Source of the DNA: Lichenicoccus sp964242335
GTDB lineage: Bacteria; Pseudomonadota; Alphaproteobacteria; Acetobacterales; Acetobacteraceae
Reading direction: 5' to 3'
Length of the DNA stretch: 64,000 bases
NCBI GenBank assembly: GCA_964242335.1
Contig: CAXTAY010000008.1
Location: forward strand, 1 to 64,000
Positions 26,876 to 34,777 of the stretch are shown here, piece after piece. A program made the position numbers and the translations under genes. Below the pieces are notes generated by a model that was not told the origin of the DNA, made no database searches, and worked only from the letters and a program-made list of their open reading frames with translations. The first letter of the stretch is position 1; the number at the start of each line of letters is the position of its first letter.

Positions 26876-27598
26876 TCAGGTGCGGGACGCTGCGATCAGT
26901 CCCTTCATGTGCCGGACAACGTGCGGCAGGCCGTGCAGGATCGCCTCGCCGATCAGGAAGTGACCGATATTCAGCTCGGCCAGCTGCGCGATCGCCGCGA
27001 CCGCGCCGACATTGTCGAAATCGAGCCCGTGCCCGGCATGCACCTCGAGCCCCTGCGCCGCCGCCAGTCGGGCGGCCTCGCGCAGGCGCGGCAGCTCCGA
27101 CGCCGGCGCAGCGGCATAGCGGCCGGTATGCAGCTCCACCACCTGCGCACCGAGCCGCGCCGACGCCTCGATCTGCAGCGGGTCGGGGTCGATGAACAGC
27201 GAGACGCGTATGCGGCGGGCGCGCAGCCGGGAGATGATCGCCCCCAGCGCCGCACCGCCGCCCGCGGCGTCGAGGCCGCCCTCGGTGGTGACCTCGGCGC
27301 GACGCTCCGGGACGATGCAGCAGGCGTGCGGCGCCAGTGCGGCCGCGATCGCCGTCATCTCCTCGGTCGCCGCCATCTCCAGGTTGACTGGGACCTCGAT
27401 GCCGGCGGCGATGCGGCGCAGGTCGTCGTCGCGTATGTGGCGGCGATCCTCGCGCAGGTGCAGCGTGATGCCGTCCGCACCGGCCGCGATCGCGGCGCGC
27501 GCGGCGCGCAGCGGATCAGGGTGGGCGCCGCCGCGCGCGTTGCGCACGGTTGCCACGTGGTCGATGTTGACGCCGAGGCGCGGGATCGGTGGGGTCAT
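26876..27598 (-). CDS. pdxJ: Pyridoxine 5'-phosphate synthase
   Basis: Condenses 3-amino-2-oxopropyl phosphate with deoxyxylulose-5-phosphate to pyridoxine phosphate, last step of the DXP-dependent vitamin B6 route. 240 residues, (beta/alpha)8 barrel: LGVNIDHVATVRNARGG, GADGITLHLREDRRHI, VNLEMAATEEM, ELHTGRYA, LEVHAGHGLDFDNV, NIGHFLIGEAI are all present. The ATG at 27598 overlaps the pdxA stop (ATGA). Unusual only in the tight pdxA-pdxJ pairing. Confidence 0.97.
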   Translation of the reverse strand: MTPPIPRLGVNIDHVATVRNARGGAHPDPLRAARAAIAAGADGITLHLREDRRHIRDDDLRRIAAGIEVPVNLEMAATEEMTAIAAALAPHACCIVPERRAEVTTEGGLDAAGGGAALGAIISRLRARRIRVSLFIDPDPLQIEASARLGAQVVELHTGRYAAAPASELPRLREAARLAAAQGLEVHAGHGLDFDNVGAVAAIAQLAELNIGHFLIGEAILHGLPHVVRHMKGLIAASRT

Positions 27599-28578
27599 GC
27601 GGCACTCCGGTTGCGGGCGATCCGGTCCGCCATGCGGATCGCCTCGATCAGGCTGGTCGGATCGGCCTCGCCGCGTCCGGCGATGTCGAACGCGGTGCCG
27701 TGATCGGGCGAGGTGCGCACGATCGGCAGCCCGAGCGTCACGTTGACGCCGTGCTCCATGTCGAGCGTCTTCAGCGGGATCAGCGCCTGGTCGTGGTACA
27801 TGCAGATCGCGGCGTCGTAGCGCTGCCGCGCCCGCGGCGTGAACATGGTGTCGGGCGGCATCGGGCCGAGCAGCGCGATGCCCTCGTCGCGCAGGATACG
27901 CATCGCAGGCGCGATCAGGGTGGCCTCCTCGTCGCCCATCAGGCCCTCCTCGCCGGCATGCGGATTGAGGCCGGCGATCGCGAGGCGCGGGGCGGCGAGG
28001 CCGAAATCGCGACGCAGTGCCGCGTGCGCCGCGCGCGCCACCCGGACGATCGCGCCTGCATCTAGGCGATCGATCGCCTGTCGCAGCGAGAGATGCACCG
28101 TCACCGGCACGACGCGCAGCGACGGCCCGGCCAGCATCATCACCTCGCTCCCGGGCACGCCGACCAGCGCGCCGAGATATTCCGTGTGGCCGGGATAGGC
28201 GAAGCCGGCGCGCTGCAGCACCGCCTTGCTGATCGGGTTGGTGACGAGGCCCCGCACCGCGCCGACCAGGGAGAGCCCGGCGGCGCGCGCGATGCTGGCG
28301 GTGATCGCCGGCGCGTGGACCGGGTCCGGGCGACCGGGTATCGCGGGAGCGTCGAGGCTCAGCGGCAGCAGCGGCAGGGCGTGCGGGAACACCGCCGCGG
28401 CGCACGCGGGATCGGACAGGATCTCGATCGGCAGACCGTCGCCGCCGGGCTGGCGGCGCAGCCACTCGGGATCGGCGAGCAGCAGGAAGCCCGGTCCGGC
28501 GTCACGTAGCGCGCGCCACGCCTTGATCGTGATCTCGCCGCCGATCCCGGCGGGATCGCCCATCGTCAGCGCCAGCAT
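27595..28578 (-). CDS. pdxA: 4-hydroxythreonine-4-phosphate dehydrogenase
   Basis: NAD-dependent enzyme that supplies the amino-oxopropyl phosphate used by PdxJ. 327 residues: LTMGDPAGIGGEITIKAW, VTNPISKAVLQRAGF, PGHTEYLGAL, metal ligand in VTVHLSLRQAI, LNPHAGEEGLMGDEE, MYHDQALIPLK and SPDHGTAFDIAG are intact. The ATG at 28578 begins the conserved MLALTMGDPAGIG and is chosen over the longer frame. Its first 77 bases overlap the 3' end of the DUF5367-like membrane protein gene on the same strand. Confidence 0.96.
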   Translation of the reverse strand: MLALTMGDPAGIGGEITIKAWRALRDAGPGFLLLADPEWLRRQPGGDGLPIEILSDPACAAAVFPHALPLLPLSLDAPAIPGRPDPVHAPAITASIARAAGLSLVGAVRGLVTNPISKAVLQRAGFAYPGHTEYLGALVGVPGSEVMMLAGPSLRVVPVTVHLSLRQAIDRLDAGAIVRVARAAHAALRRDFGLAAPRLAIAGLNPHAGEEGLMGDEEATLIAPAMRILRDEGIALLGPMPPDTMFTPRARQRYDAAICMYHDQALIPLKTLDMEHGVNVTLGLPIVRTSPDHGTAFDIAGRGEADPTSLIEAIRMADRIARNRSAA

Positions 28579-28966
28579 CGCGTCCCCCGCCCCGCCGCGC
28601 CTGCAGCGTGATCGCCAGCGCGGCCACGGCATAGTACCAAAGCATCAGGGCGCCGAAACCGTTGCCGAGCGCCGGAGAAAGGTTGGGGTAGACATGGCGG
28701 AAGGCGAGCGCCACCGCGGCATCGGCCAGCATCCCGGGCAGGATCAGGCCGAGCGCCACCGCGTCGGCATCGCGGGCATCGGCACTGATCCGCAGCCGCA
28801 GCCGCGGTCCGAGCAGCGCCATCGCCGCACCGCCGACCAGGAAGTCGACGAGCAGGAAGCTCGGGTCGGGACGCAGCACCCACTGCCCGGCAAGGCGTAT
28901 GGCGATGGTGGCAACGAGCCAGAGTGCGGCGCCGACGCAGATCGCGCGTGCGAAAGGTCCGGTCAC
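28502..28966 (-). CDS. Small four-helix membrane protein (DUF5367-like)
   Basis: 154 residues; function unknown. Four probable membrane helices (about 7-28, 37-53, 69-88, 105-120). PDPSFLLVDFLVGGAAMALL and LALGLILPGMLADA-like spacing resemble DUF5367 proteins; the family call is moderate. Start is a GTG at 28966 with AAGGAG nine bases upstream. The last 25-30 residues are Arg/Asp-rich and overlap pdxA, so the native C-terminus may be short. It is divergent from a TetR-type regulator with twin operators between, so it is very probably the repressor's target. Confidence 0.72.
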   Translation of the reverse strand: MTGPFARAICVGAALWLVATIAIRLAGQWVLRPDPSFLLVDFLVGGAAMALLGPRLRLRISADARDADAVALGLILPGMLADAAVALAFRHVYPNLSPALGNGFGALMLWYYAVAALAITLQARRGGGRDAGADDGRSRRDRRRDHDQGVARAT

Positions 28967-28986
28967 GTGACGGTCTCCTTCACGAC

Positions 28987-29026
28987 ATGTAATGTGCATT
29001 ACATAGGGGCGTAACAAGCATTACAT
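28987..29026. promoter_or_regulatory. Twin operator GTAA-N6-TTAC between DUF5367 and TetR genes
   Basis: Two copies of GTAA-N6-TTAC, at 28989-29002 and 29011-29024, 22 bases apart (two helical turns). The first is part of a perfect palindrome ATGTAATG-TG-CATTACAT (28987-29004). The second reaches the TetR start codon at 29025. This is the expected layout for a TetR repressor controlling itself and the divergent membrane protein gene. Confidence 0.72.
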
Positions 29027-29534
29027 GTCAAGCGGCGATCACGATGCGCGGGCGCGGGCGCTGGCGGCCTGCGTCGACGCGACCCTGGAGGCCGGTGGCC
29101 GGGCGCTCAGCCTGCAGGCGTTGTCGCGCCTGACCGGCGTGTCGGCGCGCATGCTGGTGCATCATTTCGGCAGCAAGGCCGGCCTCGACCGCGCCGTCAT
29201 CGAGACGGTGGAGGCGAGGATGCGCGACGACGCGATGGCGATGCTGGCGCGCAGCGGCGGTGCGCTCGATGCCGACGCGATCATGCAGAGCTTCCGCGAG
29301 CCGGCACGGCGCGCGACGCGCACCCTGTTCCGCACCCTGCTGGCGCGCGGGCTCGGCGGCGACGCGACCGCGATCGCGGTGCTGCGCGGCGAGCGGGAGC
29401 GGTGGCTGGTGCTGTTCCGCCAGACGCTGGGCGACGAGGCGACGGCGGCGCGGCTGATGGCCCTGGTGCTGGGCGCCACGCTGGAGGCGATCTTCGCCGA
29501 CCTCGACGGCGAGGACCGGGCAGACCCTACGTGA
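29025..29534 (+). CDS. TetR-family transcription regulator
   Basis: 169 residues, short for the family. N-terminal helix-turn-helix at about 28-55 (LSLQALSRLTGVSARMLVHH, FGSKAGLDRAVIETVE). The C-terminal ligand domain is all-helical and small. It probably represses the divergent DUF5367-like gene and itself through the twin operator that overlaps its own start codon. The ligand is unknown. It ends facing a LysR gene, with a GC-rich hairpin between. Confidence 0.85.
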   Translation: MSSGDHDARARALAACVDATLEAGGRALSLQALSRLTGVSARMLVHHFGSKAGLDRAVIETVEARMRDDAMAMLARSGGALDADAIMQSFREPARRATRTLFRTLLARGLGGDATAIAVLRGERERWLVLFRQTLGDEATAARLMALVLGATLEAIFADLDGEDRADPT

Positions 29535-29540
29535 GCCGAC

Positions 29541-29567
29541 GGGCTTGCGGGCGCCGACCCGCAGCCC
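29541..29567. terminator. Hairpin between convergent tetR-type and lysR-type genes
   Basis: Near-perfect stem GGGCTTGCGGG with CCCGCAGCCC around the loop CGCCGA, one bulged T. It lies in the 41-base gap between two convergent stops. No T-run follows on either strand, so termination is inferred from position. Confidence 0.4.
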
Positions 29568-29575
29568 ACCGGACC

Positions 29576-30484
29576 TCAGCGCCGCTCGGGCGGCAACCTG
29601 ATGAAGTCGACGAAGGCGCGCAGCGGTGCGGGCATGAGGCGCCGTCCCGGGTAGTAGAGGAACGGTCCCGGGAAGCGCAGCCACCACGGCTCGAGGACCG
29701 CCTCGAGCGCGCCGCGGTCGAGATGCGGGCGCAGCCAGTCCTCGAACAGGTAGACGATGCCGGTGCCGGCGATGGCGGCGTCGACGGCGAGGTCGGTCGC
29801 GGTGCCGGCCTGCACCAGCAGCGGCCCCGTCGGATCGACCCGCACCACCTCGCCCCGGCACTCGAACTCCCACGACGTCATCGCGCGGCCGGCGAAGCGG
29901 CCGCACAGGCAGGCGTGGCGCAGCAGGTCGCGCGGGTGCTGCGGCCGGCCGCGGCGGTCGAGGTAGCCCGGGGAGGCCGCGGTGGCGAAGCGCTGCACGC
30001 GCGGCCCGATCGGCACCGCGATCATGTCCTGCTCCAGACGGTCGTCGTAGCGGATCCCGGCGTCGCACCCGGCCGCGAGCACGTCGACGAAGCCGCTCTC
30101 CGCGGTGACCTCGAGCCGGATGTCGGGATAGGCGGCTAGGAAGGCCGGCACGATGCCGGGCAGCACCAGCCGCGCGGCGCTGACCGGCACGTTGAGACGC
30201 AGCGAGCCTGCCGGGCGATCGCGAAAGCCGTTCACGACGTCGACGGCCTGCTCCACCTCGCCCAGGGCCGGGCCGAGCCGATCGAGCAGGCGTCCGCCCG
30301 CCTCGGTCGGCACCACGCTGCGCGTGGTCCGGTTGAGCAGCCTGACGCCGAGCTGCTGCTCGAGCCGCCGCACCGCCTCGCTGAGCCCCGAGGCGCTGCC
30401 GCCGCCGGCGCGCGCGCCCTCGCGGAAGCCGCGGGCCTGCGCCACGGTCACGAAGGCGCGCAGATCACCCAGATCGACCGTCAC
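29576..30484 (-). CDS. LysR-family transcription regulator
   Basis: 302 residues from a GTG start. Helix-turn-helix at about 5-60 (LGDLRAFVTVAQARGFREGA, GLSEAVRRLEQQLGVRLLNR, TTRSVVPTEAG), then the CrgA/PA-type effector domain (LRLNVPVSAARLVLPGIVPA, FLAAYPDIRLEV, GIRYDDRLEQDMIAVPIGPR). It diverges from the aldo/keto reductase at 30578 with 93 bases between, the usual sign that the reductase is its target. The effector is unknown. Confidence 0.92.
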   Translation of the reverse strand: MTVDLGDLRAFVTVAQARGFREGARAGGGSASGLSEAVRRLEQQLGVRLLNRTTRSVVPTEAGGRLLDRLGPALGEVEQAVDVVNGFRDRPAGSLRLNVPVSAARLVLPGIVPAFLAAYPDIRLEVTAESGFVDVLAAGCDAGIRYDDRLEQDMIAVPIGPRVQRFATAASPGYLDRRGRPQHPRDLLRHACLCGRFAGRAMTSWEFECRGEVVRVDPTGPLLVQAGTATDLAVDAAIAGTGIVYLFEDWLRPHLDRGALEAVLEPWWLRFPGPFLYYPGRRLMPAPLRAFVDFIRLPPERR

Positions 30485-30577
30485 TGTTCGCCCGCCTGTA
30501 CAACCTGTGCCGATTTCTGCCCGTTATCGAGCACCGCGCCAGTAGCTAATTCTGCGTCCTCCAGGAGGGAGCAGATC

Positions 30578-31456
30578 ATGTCCAGCATTGACCAGTCCGG
30601 AAGCTTCACGCTGGGCGACCGCACGGTGCGGCGCCTCGGCTACGGCGCCATGCAGCTCGCGGGACCCGGCGTGTTCGGGCCGCCCAAGGATCGCGACGCG
30701 GCACTGGCGGTGCTGCGCGAGGCGGTCGCGAGCGGCGTGAACCACATCGACACCAGCGACTTCTACGGCCCGCACGTCACCAACCAGGTGATCCGCGAGG
30801 CGCTCTCGCCGTACGCGGAGGGTCTGGTCATCGTCACCAAGGTCGGTGCCGTGCGCGGCGAGGACAAGTCGTGGAACCTGGCCTGCTCGCCCGAGGAACT
30901 GACCCGGGCGGTGCACGACAATCTGCGCAACCTGGGGCTCGACGTGCTCGAGGTGGTGAACCTTCGCATCATGCTCGACATGCATGGCCCCGCCGAAGGT
31001 TCGATCGAGGCGCCGCTCCGCGTGCTCGCCGATCTGCAGCGCCAGGGACTGGTGCGTCACGTCGGCCTGAGCAACGTGACAGGCACGCAAGTCGCGGAAG
31101 CACGCCGGATCTGCGAGATCGTCTGCGTGCAGAACCACTACAACCTGGCGCACCGCGGCGACGACGCGCTGATCGACGAGCTCGCCCGCGACGGCATCGC
31201 CTACGTGCCGTTCTTCCCGCTCGGCGGGTTCAGCCCGCTGCAATCCTCCACCCTGTCCGACGTCGCGAGCCGCCTCGGTGCGACGCCGATGCAGGTGGCG
31301 CTGGCCTGGCTGCTGCGCCGCGCGCCGAACATCCTGCTGATCCCCGGCACCTCGTCGATCGGCCACCTGCGCGAGAACCTCGCGGCGGCGGCACTCTCGC
31401 TGCCCGACGACGCGATCCGGGCGCTCGACGGCGTCGCGGGTGCCGGCGCCGGCTGA
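30578..31456 (+). CDS. Aldo/keto reductase, PdxI/YdbC-like
   Basis: 292 residues. GYGAMQLAGPGVFGPPKDRD is the signature of the E. coli PdxI (YdbC) pyridoxal reductase group. Asp58, Tyr63 (HIDTSDFYGP) and Lys88 (IVTKVG) of the catalytic tetrad are present, but the usual His is Arg130 (EVVNLRI), as in that subgroup. Strong GGAGGG ribosome site upstream of the ATG. Divergent from a LysR regulator. Proximity to pdxA-pdxJ, about 2 kb away, fits a vitamin B6 salvage role, but family members also reduce other carbonyls. Confidence 0.87.
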   Translation: MSSIDQSGSFTLGDRTVRRLGYGAMQLAGPGVFGPPKDRDAALAVLREAVASGVNHIDTSDFYGPHVTNQVIREALSPYAEGLVIVTKVGAVRGEDKSWNLACSPEELTRAVHDNLRNLGLDVLEVVNLRIMLDMHGPAEGSIEAPLRVLADLQRQGLVRHVGLSNVTGTQVAEARRICEIVCVQNHYNLAHRGDDALIDELARDGIAYVPFFPLGGFSPLQSSTLSDVASRLGATPMQVALAWLLRRAPNILLIPGTSSIGHLRENLAAAALSLPDDAIRALDGVAGAGAG

Positions 31457-31471
31457 CCGCGCCCGGCGAGG

Positions 31472-33232
31472 TCAGATGTGCAGCGCCCGGCCGTCGGCGG
31501 CGAGTGCCGCCTCCTTGACCGCCTCGTTGAGCGTCGGGTGGGCGTGGCAGATCCGCGCCACGTCCTCGGCGCTGGCGCCGAACTCCATCGCGGTGACCAG
31601 CTCGGCGATCAGCGTGCCGGCGTCGGGGCCCAGGATGTGCGCGCCGAGGATGCGGTCGGTCTTGCGGTCGGTCAGGATCTTCACGAAGCCGTCGGTGTTG
31701 CCGATGGCGCGCGCGCGGGCGTTGGCGGTGAAGGGGAACTTGCCGACGACGTAGTCGACACCGTCCGCCTTCAGGTCCTCCTCGATGCGTCCCACCGCCG
31801 CCACCTCCGGCCAGGTATAGACCACCGCAGGGATCGCGTCGTAGTTCACGTGGCCGGCCTGTCCCACCAGCATCTCGGCCAGCGCCACACCCTCCTCCTC
31901 GGCCTTGTGGGCGAGCATCGGGCCCGCGATCACGTCGCCGATGGCGAAGATCGAGGGCACGCTGGTCGCGTAGTGCGCGTCGGTCGCCACACGGCCGCGC
32001 TCGTCGAGTGCCACGCCGACCTCCTGCAGCCCGATACGCTCGCTCACCGCGCGTCGGCCGACCGCGACCAGCACGATGTCGGCCTCGATCGTCTCCGCCT
32101 TGCCGCCGCGGGCCGGCTCGACAGTCAGGGTGACGCCGGTCTCGCTCGCCTCAGCCGCGGTGACCTTGGAGCCGAGCCTGAACTGCAATCCCTGCTTGCC
32201 GAGCACGCGCTGGAACGCCTTGGCCACTTCGCCGTCGATCCCGGGCACGATCCGGTCGAGATACTCGATCACCGTCACCTCGGCGCCCAGGCGGTGCCAC
32301 ACCGAGCCCAGTTCCAGCCCGATCGCGCCGCCGCCGATCACCACCAGGTGCCTGGGTACCTCGGCGAGCTCCAGCGCTCCGGTGGAGGTGACGATACGCT
32401 TCTCGTCGATGGCGATGCCGGGCAGGGCGATGCTGTCGCTGCCGGTGGCGATGACGATGTTCCTGGCGGAGAACGACTTGCCCTCCACCTCGACGTGGTT
32501 GGGACCGGTCAGCTTGCCGAAGCCCTTCAGCCAGGTGACGCCGTTCTTCTTGAACAGGAACTCGATGCCCTTGACGTTGGCCTCGACCACGCCGGCCTTG
32601 CGCCGGTGCATGCGGTCCAGGTCGAGCTTGACGGACTCGATCATGACGCCGTGCTCGGCGAAGCCGGCACTGGCCTCGTGGAAGTTCTCCGAAGATTGCA
32701 GCAGCGCCTTGGAGGGGATGCAGCCGATGTTCAGGCAGGTGCCGCCCAGGGTCGCGCGGCTCTCGACGCAGGCGGTGCGCAGGCCGAGTTGGGCCGCGCG
32801 GATCGCGCAGACATAGCCGCCCGGCCCGGCGCCGATCACGATCAGGTCGTAGTCGGTCTGCTCGACGCTCGCGGCCGGCGCCGCCGGCGCTTCGGTCGCC
32901 GCCGGCGGTGGCGGCTTGGCGGCGCTGCCGGTCGAGGCCGGCAGTGCGGCGGCGCTCTCGGACCGCGCGGGCGAGGCGGTCGCAGCGGCGCCGGTCGCGC
33001 CCTCGACGGTGCTCAGCAGCGCGCCGACCTCGACCTCCTCGCCCTCGGCCGCGGCCAGCGGGCCGAGCACGCCGGCCTCGGGTGCGGTCACCTCGACGCT
33101 GACCTTGTCGGTCTCCAGCTCGGCGATCGCCTCGTCCGCCGCGACCGCGTCGCCCGCCTGCTTGAGCCAGCGCGACACCGTCGCCGTGGTCACGCTCTCG
33201 CCCAGCGTGGGCACCCTGATCTCGGTCGCCAT
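31472..33232 (-). CDS. lpd: Dihydrolipoamide dehydrogenase with N-terminal lipoyl domain
   Basis: E3 flavoenzyme of the 2-oxoglutarate dehydrogenase complex, 586 residues. An unusual N-terminal lipoyl domain (1-80, lipoyl Lys43 in ETDKVSVEV) and an Ala/Pro-rich linker precede the core enzyme: FAD motif IVIGAGPGGYVCA, redox disulfide Cys166-Cys171 (GGTCLNIGCIPSKALL), second dinucleotide motif VVIGGGAIGLELGSV, and catalytic His in ICHAHPTLNEA. The lipoyl domain is nearly identical to that of SucB next door, suggesting duplication. The ATG at 33232 starts the lipoyl domain. Last gene of mdh-sucA-sucB-lpd. Confidence 0.96.
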   Translation of the reverse strand: MATEIRVPTLGESVTTATVSRWLKQAGDAVAADEAIAELETDKVSVEVTAPEAGVLGPLAAAEGEEVEVGALLSTVEGATGAAATASPARSESAAALPASTGSAAKPPPPAATEAPAAPAASVEQTDYDLIVIGAGPGGYVCAIRAAQLGLRTACVESRATLGGTCLNIGCIPSKALLQSSENFHEASAGFAEHGVMIESVKLDLDRMHRRKAGVVEANVKGIEFLFKKNGVTWLKGFGKLTGPNHVEVEGKSFSARNIVIATGSDSIALPGIAIDEKRIVTSTGALELAEVPRHLVVIGGGAIGLELGSVWHRLGAEVTVIEYLDRIVPGIDGEVAKAFQRVLGKQGLQFRLGSKVTAAEASETGVTLTVEPARGGKAETIEADIVLVAVGRRAVSERIGLQEVGVALDERGRVATDAHYATSVPSIFAIGDVIAGPMLAHKAEEEGVALAEMLVGQAGHVNYDAIPAVVYTWPEVAAVGRIEEDLKADGVDYVVGKFPFTANARARAIGNTDGFVKILTDRKTDRILGAHILGPDAGTLIAELVTAMEFGASAEDVARICHAHPTLNEAVKEAALAADGRALHI

Positions 33233-33331
33233 GATCCTGTGTCTCGTCCTCGGCAGTCTTTGAAACAAGGGCGGCGGCATGGCCGCGCGTCGGCCGGGAC
33301 CGACGTCCCGGGCCGTGCGGATATGGGGTCG

Positions 33332-34708
33332 CTAGAGCCCGAGCAGGAGCCGGCGTGGGTCCTCGACGCCCTCTTTCACGCGCACCAGGAAGCTGACCGC
33401 CTCCTTTCCGTCGACGATGCGGTGGTCGTAGGACAGGGCGAGGTACATCATCGGCCGTATCACCACCTGCCCCTTCACCGCGATCGGGCGCTCCTGGATC
33501 TTGTGCATGCCCAGGATCGCCGATTGCGGCGGGTTGAGGATCGGTGTCGACATCAGCGAGCCGTAGATGCCGCCGTTGGTGATCGAGAAGGTGCCGCCGG
33601 TGAGCTCGTCGAGCTTCAGCGCGCCGTCGCGGGCGCGCTTGCCGTAGCCGGCGATGCCGCGCTCGATCTCGGCGAAGCCCATGCGGTCGGCGTCGCGCAG
33701 CACCGGCACCACCAGACCGTTCGCGCCGCCGACGGCGATGCCCATGTGCACGAACTCGCGGTAGATCACGTCGTCGCCGCTGATCTCGGCGTTGACCGCC
33801 GGGAACTCCTTGAGCCCGGCGACGCAGGCGCGCACGAAGATCGACATGAAGCCGAGGCGGGCGCCGTCATGCTTCTTCTCGAACGCCTCGCGATACTCGG
33901 CGCGCATCGCCATCGCCGCACTCATGTCCACCTCGTTGAAGGTGGTGAGGATCGCCGCCGTGTTCTGCGCGTCCTTCAGGCGGCCGGCGATGGTCTTGCG
34001 CAGGCGGGTCATCTTGACCCGCTCCTCGCGCGCGTCATCGCTGCGCGGCGAGGGCGGCGCGGCACGGGCGACCACGGGGGGTGCCGCGGGACGATCGAGG
34101 AAGGCGAGCACGTCGCCCTTGGTGATGCGACCGTCCTTGCCGCTGCCGGCGCCGATCTCGCCGGCGCTGGCGCCGCGCTCGGCCATCATCTTGCTCGCCG
34201 CAGGCATCGGCGCGTGCGCCGCCACGTCGGCCGGCGGGGTGGCCGGACGCGAAACCGGCCCGCTGGTGCGCGGCGGCGGGTTGATCCCGCCGCTCGGGTT
34301 GGCGGCCTCGCGCGGCGGCCGGCCCGCCGCAGCCGAACCCGATGGCACGGGCCGGGCAGCAGGTGCGGGAGCGGCAGCTGCCGAAGCAGCAGATACGGGG
34401 GCAGCAGGTGCGGGGGCAGCAGGTGCGGGGGCAGCGGGCGCGGCGGCGGGCTTGGCCGCCGGCGCGCCCGAGCCGGCCTCGACCGTCGTCAGCAGGGCGC
34501 CGACCTCGACCTCGCCGCCCTCATCCACCGCGTGGCCGCCGAGTACGCCGGCCTCGGGGGCCGCGACCTCGACGCTGACCTTGTCGGTCTCCAGCTCCAC
34601 GACCGCCTCGTCGGCCGACACCGTCTCGCCCGGCTGCTTGAGCCAGCGCGCCACCGTGGCACTGGTGACGCTCTCGCCCAGCGTGGGAACCTTGATCTCG
34701 GCAGACAT
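33332..34708 (-). CDS. sucB: 2-oxoglutarate dehydrogenase E2, dihydrolipoamide succinyltransferase
   Basis: Core acyltransferase of the OGDH complex, 458 residues. Lipoyl domain 1-78 with Lys43 (ETDKVSVEV), a long Ala/Pro linker partly built from a 15-base tandem unit (34397-34426, encoding APAAP repeats), peripheral subunit-binding domain near 170-205 (ASKMMAERG, GKDGRITKGDVLAFLD), and catalytic domain with H429-x3-D433 in SYDHRIVDG. Sits 69 bases after sucA and 99 bases before lpd. The lipoyl domain differs from that of Lpd at only a few positions. Confidence 0.97.
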   Translation of the reverse strand: MSAEIKVPTLGESVTSATVARWLKQPGETVSADEAVVELETDKVSVEVAAPEAGVLGGHAVDEGGEVEVGALLTTVEAGSGAPAAKPAAAPAAPAPAAPAPAAPVSAASAAAAPAPAARPVPSGSAAAGRPPREAANPSGGINPPPRTSGPVSRPATPPADVAAHAPMPAASKMMAERGASAGEIGAGSGKDGRITKGDVLAFLDRPAAPPVVARAAPPSPRSDDAREERVKMTRLRKTIAGRLKDAQNTAAILTTFNEVDMSAAMAMRAEYREAFEKKHDGARLGFMSIFVRACVAGLKEFPAVNAEISGDDVIYREFVHMGIAVGGANGLVVPVLRDADRMGFAEIERGIAGYGKRARDGALKLDELTGGTFSITNGGIYGSLMSTPILNPPQSAILGMHKIQERPIAVKGQVVIRPMMYLALSYDHRIVDGKEAVSFLVRVKEGVEDPRRLLLGL

Positions 34709-34777
34709 GCGCTTCCTTCAGTCTCGATCCTGCGGCCGACGCGGCCGGCTGTCCTGCGCCACGACGGCGATGCTGTC

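Noticed and set aside
25466..27703. Open frame of 745 codons after the broken lipoprotein
   Set aside because: Only its first 100 codons make sense; the rest is antisense to the aldo/keto reductase and pdxJ.
34397..34440. 15-base tandem in sucB as a separate repeat element
   Set aside because: It is an in-frame Ala/Pro linker of E2, a common low-complexity region, so treated as part of the gene.
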